Assembly: GCF_031348265.1 (NCBI RefSeq)
Contig: NZ_CP133771.1
Location: forward strand, 372,001-436,000
Length of the DNA: 64,000 bases
Direction: 5' to 3'
Source: Streptomyces collinus
GTDB lineage: Bacteria; Actinomycetota; Actinomycetes; Streptomycetales; Streptomycetaceae
Part shown: piece after piece, positions 40,077-47,307 of the stretch
Numbering within the stretch: position 1 is the stretch's first letter
How the letters are laid out: every line of letters begins with the position of its first letter
The notes under the pieces: model-generated
Database searches by the model: none
Seen by the model: the letters and a program-made list of their open reading frames with translations, nothing else
What the model was told of the DNA's origin: nothing
Program-made: the position numbers and the translations under genes

Positions 40077-41486
40077 ATGACCGACTCGCACCTCACCCGC
40101 CGCGCCCTGCTGCGGTACGGCGCCTACGGCGCGGGCGCCGCCGCCCTGGCCGGCACCGCCGCGAGCTGGGACCGGCTCACCGGAGCCGACATCCCCGGCC
40201 GGGACGACGGCTCCCTCGTCGTCGCCACGCTGGGCCCGGCCTACGGGCCGGAGGCCATCCGCACGCTCCGCGAGGGCTTCGCCGAGCTGCACCCCGACAT
40301 CAAGCTCCGGATCAACGCGGTCCAGGCCGTCGACTGGTCGGACTTCTTCGCGAAAATCCTCACCCAGGTCGCCGCGGGCACCGCCCCCGACCTCGTCTAC
40401 GTCGCCACCGAGGGCGTGCAGCTGTTCGCGCAGCGGCTCGGGGTGGCCCTGGACAAGTGGGTCAAGCGGGACGCGGCCGAGCTCAAGGAGTACTTCACCG
40501 ACGTCCACCCGTCGCTGGTGGAGTCGATGATGTACGAGGGCAGCCTCTACCAGCTGCCCGTCGAGTTCAACGCGGCCGACATGTACTTCAACCGCCAGGT
40601 GCTGCGCCGGGCCGGGGCCGACTTCCCGCCGGCCGACTGGACCCGGGACGACTTCACGGCGCTGCTGCGGGACATGAAGAGGTCGGGCGGCTCCCGCTTC
40701 ACGCCGTACTTCTGGACCAACCGGCTGTGGGGCGGCGTGGTCCCGTGGCTGTTCGCGAACGACACCAATCTGCTCGCCGAGTCCAAGGCGCCCGGCGGCG
40801 ACTGGCTGTGGAACGGCTTCTACCCCACCGCGCAGCGCAAGGGCCGCGGCGGGGGCTTCCGCTGGACGACGCCGCAGGCCTCGCACGACCGGGTGGAGGA
40901 GGTCTACGACTACCTCGCCTCCCTCATCCAGGACGGCCTGTGCACCCGCCCCGAGGGCGGCAACGGCCAGAACCTCATCGGCGTGTTCTCCACCGGCCGC
41001 GTCGGCGTCACCCCGGCGGGCGGCTTCTGGGCGGGCGGACTGCACCTGGCCGGTATGGAGCGGGACGGGTTCGACGTGCAGTACTTCCCGCGCTGGCGCA
41101 CCCAGCGCATGCAGTACGGCGCGGCGGGCTACGCGCTGCTGCGCACCTCGACGATGCAGGACGAGGCGTGGGAGTTCATCAAGTACGCCGCCCGCAAGGA
41201 CACCCTGGAGCGGCTGTTCGCCACGAACCAGACCACCCCGGCCCGCCGCTCGCTGCTGACCGCCGGCCGCTACGCGAAGACCGGCCCGGCGCACTGGCCG
41301 GTCTTCTACGACACCCTCGACCGGTTCCCCGACACGGGACCCATCCCGGCGCCGCCGCAGGTAGCCGAGGTCGAGCAGGTGCTGCTGAAGCACACCGGCA
41401 CGGCCCTGGCCTCCGCGCGCTCGGTGCGTCCCGCGTTGCGCCGGATGCAGGGCGATCTGGAGAAGGCCATGGAGCGTGACGTATGA
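40077..41486 (+). CDS. ABC transporter sugar-binding protein (family 1), fructan locus
   Basis: 469-aa extracellular solute-binding protein. The N-terminus LTRRALLRYGAYGAGAAALAGTAAS is a Tat-like signal without a lipobox Cys, which is unusual for a Gram-positive binding protein. The mature part shows LVVATLGPAYGPEAIRTLREGFAELHPDIKLR, AAGTAPDLVYVATEG and GGFWAGGLHLAGM, typical of cluster-B sugar binders. ATG 40077 is 12 nt after operator site 2; no strong ribosome binding site is evident there. Expected ligand: fructo-oligosaccharides, from the GH32 neighbours. Stop overlaps the permease start. Confidence 0.9.
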   Translation: MTDSHLTRRALLRYGAYGAGAAALAGTAASWDRLTGADIPGRDDGSLVVATLGPAYGPEAIRTLREGFAELHPDIKLRINAVQAVDWSDFFAKILTQVAAGTAPDLVYVATEGVQLFAQRLGVALDKWVKRDAAELKEYFTDVHPSLVESMMYEGSLYQLPVEFNAADMYFNRQVLRRAGADFPPADWTRDDFTALLRDMKRSGGSRFTPYFWTNRLWGGVVPWLFANDTNLLAESKAPGGDWLWNGFYPTAQRKGRGGGFRWTTPQASHDRVEEVYDYLASLIQDGLCTRPEGGNGQNLIGVFSTGRVGVTPAGGFWAGGLHLAGMERDGFDVQYFPRWRTQRMQYGAAGYALLRTSTMQDEAWEFIKYAARKDTLERLFATNQTTPARRSLLTAGRYAKTGPAHWPVFYDTLDRFPDTGPIPAPPQVAEVEQVLLKHTGTALASARSVRPALRRMQGDLEKAMERDV

Positions 41487-42439
41487 CGAACACCCGGATA
41501 CCGCCCGCGCGCGCCGAACGCCCCGCGGTCCGGGCGGCCCCGGCGCCGCAGGGCCCCTCGGCCCGTGACCGCGGCACCCGGCTGCTGGCCACGCTGTTCC
41601 TGACGCCGACGATCGTCGGCATCGTGATCTTCACGGTCGTGCCCATCGTCGGCTCGGTGATCCTGAGCCTCTTCCACTGGAACGTCATCGACTCGCCGTC
41701 CTACGCCGGACTCTCCAACTACGGCGAGGTGTTCGGCGACGAGACCGTGCTGGTCTCCTTCCGCAACACGCTGGTGTTCATGGTGTTCGCGGTGGCGCTG
41801 CAACTGCTCGTCGCGCTGGCCCTCGCGCTGACGATCAACGGGCGGATGCCGGTGTGGCTGCGGTCGGTGTTCCGCTCGGCGTTCTTCTTCCCGCTGGTGC
41901 TGTCCGCCGCGTCGATCTCGGTGGTGATGAAGTACCTGTTCAACCAGGACTTCGGGGTGATCAACTGGGCGCTCGGCTTCGTCGGGATCGCACCGGTGCC
42001 GTGGCTGACGTCGGAGAACGCGGCGATGGCGACGGTGGTCCTGGTCTACGTCTGGCAGCAGTTCGGCTTCTCGTTCCTGCTGTTCGTCGGCGGGCTGAAC
42101 AACATCCCGAAGGAGATCCACGAGGCGGCCGCCCTGGACGGCGCGACGGGCCTGCGCAAGCACCTGACCGTCACCCTGCCGCTGCTCTCGCCGACGCTGC
42201 TGGTCGCCTCGGTCGTCGGCATCATCAACGCCCTCCAGGTCTTCGAGCAGCCGTACGTCCTCACGAACGGCGGCCCCGGCGACTCCACCCGCACGGTCGT
42301 GATGGTCATCTACGAGACGGCGTTCGAGCAGCTGCGCTTCGGTGAGGCGTCCGCGGTGGGTGTGCTGCTGTTCGTGCTGATCATGGCGGTCACCGCCCTC
42401 CAGTTCCGGCTCAGCCGGCGTTTCGTCCACTACCAGTGA
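41483..42439 (+). CDS. Sugar ABC transporter permease 1 (MalF type)
   Basis: 318-aa permease with six predicted membrane helices (first LLATLFLTPTIVGIVIFTVVPIVGSVIL). The cytoplasmic EAA loop is EIHEAAALDGATGLRKHLTVTLPLL, which contacts the ATPase. The ATPase is not encoded here; streptomycete sugar importers commonly share MsiK. The start overlaps the binding-protein stop (ATGA) and its end overlaps the second permease, so the operon is tightly coupled. Confidence 0.95.
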   Translation: MTNTRIPPARAERPAVRAAPAPQGPSARDRGTRLLATLFLTPTIVGIVIFTVVPIVGSVILSLFHWNVIDSPSYAGLSNYGEVFGDETVLVSFRNTLVFMVFAVALQLLVALALALTINGRMPVWLRSVFRSAFFFPLVLSAASISVVMKYLFNQDFGVINWALGFVGIAPVPWLTSENAAMATVVLVYVWQQFGFSFLLFVGGLNNIPKEIHEAAALDGATGLRKHLTVTLPLLSPTLLVASVVGIINALQVFEQPYVLTNGGPGDSTRTVVMVIYETAFEQLRFGEASAVGVLLFVLIMAVTALQFRLSRRFVHYQ

Positions 42440-43311
42440 GCCGGGTGAGTCCTCCCATGAGCCAAGCAACCCTGTCCTCCAGCCGTGTGCGGCACGGGCT
42501 CGCGCCGTGGGCGCGGATCGCCGGTCTGGCCGTGTGCGCGCTGCTCACCCTCGGCCCGGTGGTGTGGACGGTGTCCACCTCGTTGCGCACCCCGGCCGAG
42601 GCGTTCGACCTCCCGCCGCAGCTCATCCCGTCGAACCCCTCCACCGAGGCCTACCGCGGGGTCTTCGACCAGATCGACGTCTGGCTGCTGGCGCTCAACT
42701 CCACACTGGTCACGGCCCTGATCGCCGTCGGCCAGATGATCACGGCGGGCCTGGCCGGATACGCCTTCGCCCGGCTGGAGTTCCGCTTCAAGAAGCCGCT
42801 GTTCGGCCTGGTGCTGGCCACGATGATGGTGCCGTTGCAGGTCACCATCGTGCCGGTGTTCCTGGTACTGAAGTCGATGAGCCTGACCGACACCCTGCTC
42901 GGGCTGATCATCCCGGCCTTCCCGACCGCGTTCGGCACGTTCCTGATGCGCCAGTACTTCCTCGGCATGCCCAAGGACCTCGGCGAGGCGGCGATGCTGG
43001 ACGGGGCCGGGCCCTGGCGGACCTTCCGGTCGGTGTACGCCCCACTGGCCGCGCCCGGCCTCGCGATCGTCGGTGTCCTGGCCTTCAACTACCACTGGAA
43101 CGAGTTCTTCCGCCCGCTGATCCTGGAGACGTCGGGCCAGAACTACACGTTGCCGCTGGGGCTGGTCTCCCTCCAGGGCAATCTCGGCACCGGCTCCATC
43201 TCCGTGGTGCTCGCCGGTGTCGTCCTCTCCATGATTCCCGCCGTCGCCGTGTTCGTCGTCGGCCAGCGCCCTCTGCGTGAGGGCATCACGTCCGCAGGAG
43301 TCAACCGTTGA
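42436..43311 (+). CDS. Sugar ABC transporter permease 2 (MalG type)
   Basis: 291-aa permease with six membrane helices and the EAA loop LGEAAMLDGAGPWRTFRSVYAPLAAPGL, plus the YHWNEFFRPLILE loop of MalG-type proteins. GTG 42436 overlaps the previous stop (GTGA); ATG 42457 is an alternative start eight codons in. Pairs with the MalF-type permease to import a fructo-oligosaccharide. Its stop overlaps the TTG start of the GH32 gene. Confidence 0.93.
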   Translation: MSRVSPPMSQATLSSSRVRHGLAPWARIAGLAVCALLTLGPVVWTVSTSLRTPAEAFDLPPQLIPSNPSTEAYRGVFDQIDVWLLALNSTLVTALIAVGQMITAGLAGYAFARLEFRFKKPLFGLVLATMMVPLQVTIVPVFLVLKSMSLTDTLLGLIIPAFPTAFGTFLMRQYFLGMPKDLGEAAMLDGAGPWRTFRSVYAPLAAPGLAIVGVLAFNYHWNEFFRPLILETSGQNYTLPLGLVSLQGNLGTGSISVVLAGVVLSMIPAVAVFVVGQRPLREGITSAGVNR

Positions 43312-44684
43312 GCCTCGCCGCTCCCCCACAGGACCCCAACGCCCCGCGCTTCCGGGTCCGCCCGCCCGCCAACTGGATGAACGACCCCAACGGGCCCTTC
43401 CGCTGGCGCGGCCGCCACCACCTCTTCTACCAGCACAACCCGGACGCCCCGGTGCACGCCAACGTGCACTGGGGCCATGCCTCCAGCACCGACCTCGCCC
43501 ACTGGGAGCACCATCCGATCGCCCTCACGCCCACCCCGGGCGGCCCGGACGAGGCGGGCTGCTGGTCGGGCTGCGTGGTCGACGACGAGGGCGTTCCGAC
43601 GGCCGTCTACACCGGGGTGGACCGCGATCACACCGGGCTCGGCACGATCTGCCTGGCCCGGGCGGCGGACCCGGACGACCCGGCGCTGGCCGATTGGACG
43701 CCTCTGCCCGTCCCGGTGGTCACGGGCCCGCCCGAGGGCCTCGATGTGGTGATGTTCCGCGACCCCTTCGTCTTCCGGCACGACGGGCGCCGCTGGGCGC
43801 TGGTCGGCGCCGGCCACGCCGACGGCACCCCTTCGGTCCTGCTCTACGACTGCGACGACCTGACCGACTGGCGGTTCACGGGTGTGCTCCTCGACGGCCA
43901 CGACCCGGTCGCCAGGGCGGCGTTCGGCGGCCGGGCGACCGGCTGGGAATGCCCGCAGCTGTACGCCGCGCAGGGCGGCGAGTGGGTGCTGGTGGTCTCG
44001 CTGTGGGACGGGCACCCGTGGACCACCGGGTACCTCACGGGCCGCCTGGACGCGGACCTGCGCCTCACCCCTCGCACGGCCGGCCTGCTCGACCACGGCC
44101 GCGACTTCTACGCGCCCGCCGTGCTCCAGGAACCGGACCGCGTCCTGCTGTGGGGCTGGTCGTGGGAGGCCCGTGAGCAGGGCGAGGCCGACTGGGCCGG
44201 TGTGCTGAGCGCACCCCGTGTCGTCGACGTCCATCCGGACGGGGCGCTGCGCGTGTCCCCGGCGCCGGAGCTGCGGAGGCTGCGCGCCGCGGAGCCGTTC
44301 GTGACGGCCCCCGGCCGGGCCGGGCTGCCGGCGGCCTACGACCTGACGGTCACCGCCCGCGAGCACACCACCGTCACTCTGCTGCGGTCGGCCGAGGGAG
44401 CCGAACTCACGCTCCGGCTGGACCCGGACGGTGGCACCGTGACGCTGGACCGCGACGACTGGCCCCGCAAGGAGGCAGGGGCACCGATCGTCGTGCCGGT
44501 CCCGTCGGCTGAGAAGCTGACCGTGCGCGTCCTCGTCGACGGCTCGCTGTACGAGCTGTTCGTCGGCGACCGGGCCACGGTCACCGAGCGTGTCTACGAA
44601 CGGGCGGACGACATCAGGGAGTTGAGCGTGACGCCCGGCGCGTCCGTCACCGGGTGGGCGCTGGCCCCACCGACGCGCGGCTGA
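43308..44684 (+). CDS. Cytoplasmic glycoside hydrolase family 32 (beta-fructofuranosidase)
   Basis: 458-aa GH32 without a signal peptide, so it acts on imported fructo-oligosaccharides or sucrose. Nucleophile Asp26 in NWMNDPNGPF, the RDP motif in MFRDPFVF, acid Glu in GWECPQLY, and a C-terminal beta-sandwich (VLVDGSLYELFVGDRA). The TTG at 43308 overlaps the permease stop (TTGA) with AGGAG 7 nt upstream. Complements the exported GH32 on the other side of the promoter region. The 3' end overlaps the LacI gene by 38 bp on the opposite strand. Confidence 0.93.
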   Translation: MSLAAPPQDPNAPRFRVRPPANWMNDPNGPFRWRGRHHLFYQHNPDAPVHANVHWGHASSTDLAHWEHHPIALTPTPGGPDEAGCWSGCVVDDEGVPTAVYTGVDRDHTGLGTICLARAADPDDPALADWTPLPVPVVTGPPEGLDVVMFRDPFVFRHDGRRWALVGAGHADGTPSVLLYDCDDLTDWRFTGVLLDGHDPVARAAFGGRATGWECPQLYAAQGGEWVLVVSLWDGHPWTTGYLTGRLDADLRLTPRTAGLLDHGRDFYAPAVLQEPDRVLLWGWSWEAREQGEADWAGVLSAPRVVDVHPDGALRVSPAPELRRLRAAEPFVTAPGRAGLPAAYDLTVTAREHTTVTLLRSAEGAELTLRLDPDGGTVTLDRDDWPRKEAGAPIVVPVPSAEKLTVRVLVDGSLYELFVGDRATVTERVYERADDIRELSVTPGASVTGWALAPPTRG

Positions 44685-45729
44685 TCACCGGGCAGGCCAG
44701 GCGCCGCACCGTCGCGGGCGGGGTCCGGCCGGTGCCGATGGAGTCGAGCAGAAGACGCGCGGCCGTCTCACCCATGGCCCGGTGGGGCAGGGCGACGGTG
44801 GTGAGGGGCGGCGCGAGGTGGGCGGCCATGTGCTCCTGGTCGTCGTAGCCCACCACCGACAGGTCGCCGGGGACGGCGATGCCGAGGCGGGTCGCGGCGT
44901 GCAGGACGCCCGCGGCGACCCGGTCGTTGTAGGTGAAGATCCCGGTGGGCCGGGCCTCGGGCGGCGCGCCGTCGAGCAGGCGCGTGGCGCCCTCGTGGCC
45001 GCCGGAGATCTCCCCTCCGGTCCGGACGACCCAGTCCCGGGGGACGGTGATGCCCTCGGCGCGCAGCGCGTCGCGGAAGCCGCGCAGCCGCTCCGCCGAG
45101 GCGATGTCGTCCTGCCCTCCGACGATCGCGACCCGCCGGTGCCCCTGCTCCAGCAGCAGCCGGGCCGCGCTACGGCCGCCGGCGCGCTCGGCGGGGATGA
45201 CGGCGGGCAGTGAGCCGTCCTCGGGCAGGCAGTTGGCCAGGACGGAATGGGTGCGGTGCAGGCCCTCGGGGACGCGGAGGCTGCGCAGGGACATGGCCGC
45301 GTAGATGATGCCGTCGACGCGCCGGTCGAGGAGTTCGGCGACCGCCGCGTCCTCCTTGGCCCGGTCGCCGCCGGAGTCGACGGTGAGGATGAGGTGTTCT
45401 CCGGCCCAGGCGGTGTCCATGGCGCCGCGCAGCAGCCGCCCGGCGAAGGGCGAGGAGGCGATCTCGTCGGTGACCAGGCCGATCACGGCCGTACGGCTGC
45501 GGCGCAGGCCCCGGGCGACCGGGTCGGGCCGGTAGCCGAGCTGGGCGGCGGCCTGCCGGATACGTTCCTGGGTGGCGGGCGACAGGTTGCCTGCGGCGCG
45601 GCCGTTGAACACGAAGGACACGGCGGTGTGCGACACGCCGGCGAGCCGCGCGACGTCCCGCGAGGTGGGACGTCCCGACCCCGTCACCGGCTTCCCCTCG
45701 GCGCTGCCCATGCCGTCCGCCGTCCTCAT
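44647..45729 (-). CDS. LacI-family repressor, presumed fructan regulator
   Basis: 360-aa regulator. N-terminal HTH PTSRDVARLAGVSHTAVSFVFNGRAAGNLS (residues 21-50) with hinge RIRQAAAQLGYRPDPVARGL, then a periplasmic-binding-protein-like ligand domain (TAVIGLVTDEIASSPFAGRLLRGAM; GIFTYNDRVAAGVLHAA; VVGYDDQEHMAAHLAPPLTTV). ATG 45729 with GGGGG upstream is chosen; ATG 45711 is possible. Convergent with the GH32 operon and the only regulator in the locus, so it is the natural candidate to bind the two CCTAACTCGT sites; none is seen before its own gene. Confidence 0.92.
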   Translation of the reverse strand: MRTADGMGSAEGKPVTGSGRPTSRDVARLAGVSHTAVSFVFNGRAAGNLSPATQERIRQAAAQLGYRPDPVARGLRRSRTAVIGLVTDEIASSPFAGRLLRGAMDTAWAGEHLILTVDSGGDRAKEDAAVAELLDRRVDGIIYAAMSLRSLRVPEGLHRTHSVLANCLPEDGSLPAVIPAERAGGRSAARLLLEQGHRRVAIVGGQDDIASAERLRGFRDALRAEGITVPRDWVVRTGGEISGGHEGATRLLDGAPPEARPTGIFTYNDRVAAGVLHAATRLGIAVPGDLSVVGYDDQEHMAAHLAPPLTTVALPHRAMGETAARLLLDSIGTGRTPPATVRRLACPVISRASVGPAPTR

Positions 45730-45820
45730 CCCCCACGTGTCCGGTTGATCACCGCTCACTTTATCCGTGACGCTGGAGGGGCGACACAGCCGTACACACA
45801 CGCGACGGGAAGGTCCCACG

Positions 45821-46651
45821 GTGATCAGCATCCCGACCCACACGCTCAACGACGGTACGACGCTCCCCGCCCTGGGCCTGGGCACCTGGCCGCTCGGCGA
45901 CGACGAGGCGCAGCAGGCGGTGCTCTCGGCCCTGGAGGCCGGCTACCGCCTGATCGACACGGCGACGAACTACCGCAACGAGACGGGGGTCGGCCGCGGC
46001 GTGGCCTCCGGTGTGGTGCCGCGCGAGGAGATCGTCGTGACGACGAAGCTCCCGGGCCGTCACCACGGCTACGAGGAGACCCTCGCCTCGTTCGAGGAGT
46101 CCCGGGCCCGCCTGGGCCTGGAGTACGTCGACCTGTACCTGATCCACTGGCCGCTGCCGCGCGTGGACCGGTACGTCGACGCGTGGAAGGCCATGATCAA
46201 GCTGCGCGAGGAGGGTCTCGTACGGTCGATCGGCGTCTCGAACTTCACCGCCGGGCACATCGAGCGGCTGGAGCGGGAGACCGGGGTGCTGCCCTCGGTC
46301 AACCAGATCGAGTTGCACCCGCTGCTGCCCCAGGACGAACTGCGCGCCTTCCACGCGTCCAAGGACATCGTCACCGAGAGCTGGAGCCCGCTCGGCCGGG
46401 GCACGCCCCTGCTGGAGGACCCCGCCGTGGCGCGGATCGCCGAGACGCACGGGGTCTCGCCCGGTCAGGTGGTGCTGCGGTGGCACACGCAGCTGGGCGC
46501 GGTGCCCATCCCGAAGTCGGCGAACCCGGAGCGGCAGCGCGCCAATCTCGACGTCTTCGGCTTCGAGCTGGACGAGGACGAGATGCGGGCCGTGGCGGAC
46601 CGGGCGCGGCGGCGGGTCGGCGGGGACCCCGAGGTGCACGAGGAGTTCTGA
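45821..46651 (+). CDS. Aldo/keto reductase
   Basis: 276-aa NADPH-dependent reductase of aldehydes or ketones, (beta/alpha)8 barrel. Catalytic tetrad visible: Asp and Tyr in RLIDTATNYRNE, Lys in VVTTKLPGRH, His in LYLIHWPLP. The cofactor region VPIPKSANPERQRANLDVF is near the C-terminus. GTG 45821 is chosen since ISIPTHTLNDGTTLPALGLGTW is the family start; GGGAAGG lies upstream. Divergent from the LacI gene and 39 bp before the LigD-type gene. Substrate not predictable. Confidence 0.93.
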   Translation: MISIPTHTLNDGTTLPALGLGTWPLGDDEAQQAVLSALEAGYRLIDTATNYRNETGVGRGVASGVVPREEIVVTTKLPGRHHGYEETLASFEESRARLGLEYVDLYLIHWPLPRVDRYVDAWKAMIKLREEGLVRSIGVSNFTAGHIERLERETGVLPSVNQIELHPLLPQDELRAFHASKDIVTESWSPLGRGTPLLEDPAVARIAETHGVSPGQVVLRWHTQLGAVPIPKSANPERQRANLDVFGFELDEDEMRAVADRARRRVGGDPEVHEEF

Positions 46652-46690
46652 CGGGTACCCGGGGGCGCGCGAGGCGGGAAGGAGTCGCAC

Positions 46691-47305
46691 GTGGCTGACC
46701 GGGACCGGCTGCGGGACTACCGCGGCAAGCGCGACTTCGACCGGACCGGGGAGCCCCGCGGGCGGGGTGCGTCCGCCGGGGACGGGCCCCGGTTCGTGGT
46801 GCAGATCCATGACGCGAGCACGATGCACTTCGATTTCCGGTTGCAGGTGGACGACGTGCTGAAGTCCTGGTCGATCCCGAGAGGCCCCTCGGCGGACCCG
46901 AAGGACAAGCGGCTGGCCGTGCCCACGGAGGACCATCCGCTGGAGTACGAGGAGTTCGAGGGCGTGATCCCCCGCGGCGAGTACGGCGGCGGCACGGTGA
47001 TCGTCTGGGACCACGGCACGTACGAGCCGCTGAGCCACGACCGCCGGGGCCGGCCCGTCGACTTCGCCCGGTCGCTGGAGCGCGGGCACGCCACGTTCCG
47101 GCTGAGCGGTTCCAAGCTGCGCGGCGAGTACGCCCTGACCCGGTTCCGCGGCGGCCGGGGCGGCGACGGCGAGGAGGCGTGGCTGCTGGTGAAGCGGGCC
47201 GGGGACGCGGCCCGTACGCGCGGGGCTCCCGATCCCCGCCGCGCGCGCTCGGCCAAGTCCGGCCGCACGCTCGCCCAGGTCGCCTCCGACGCGGCCGGGG
47301 AGTGA
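46691..47305 (+). CDS. Stand-alone LigD-type DNA 3'-phosphoesterase
   Basis: 204-aa protein equal to the phosphoesterase domain of the end-joining ligase LigD, which trims 3' ribonucleotides or phosphates at broken ends. Seen: FVVQIHDASTMHFDFRLQVDDVLKSWSIPRGPS (metal-binding His/Asp and the conserved SW-IPRG), EDHPLEYEEFEGVIPRGEYGGGTVIVWDHG and GSKLRGEYALTR. The Lys/Arg-rich tail (RRARSAKSGRT) may bind DNA. GTG 46691 has GGAAGGAG upstream. Polymerase and ligase domains are absent; a separate ATP-dependent ligase gene lies 6 kb away. Confidence 0.92.
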   Translation: MADRDRLRDYRGKRDFDRTGEPRGRGASAGDGPRFVVQIHDASTMHFDFRLQVDDVLKSWSIPRGPSADPKDKRLAVPTEDHPLEYEEFEGVIPRGEYGGGTVIVWDHGTYEPLSHDRRGRPVDFARSLERGHATFRLSGSKLRGEYALTRFRGGRGGDGEEAWLLVKRAGDAARTRGAPDPRRARSAKSGRTLAQVASDAAGE

Positions 47306-47307
47306 GG

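Noticed and set aside
46653..46658. GGGTAC as a SigB promoter for the LigD-type gene
   Set aside because: No GNNT element occurs at 14-16 nt upstream.
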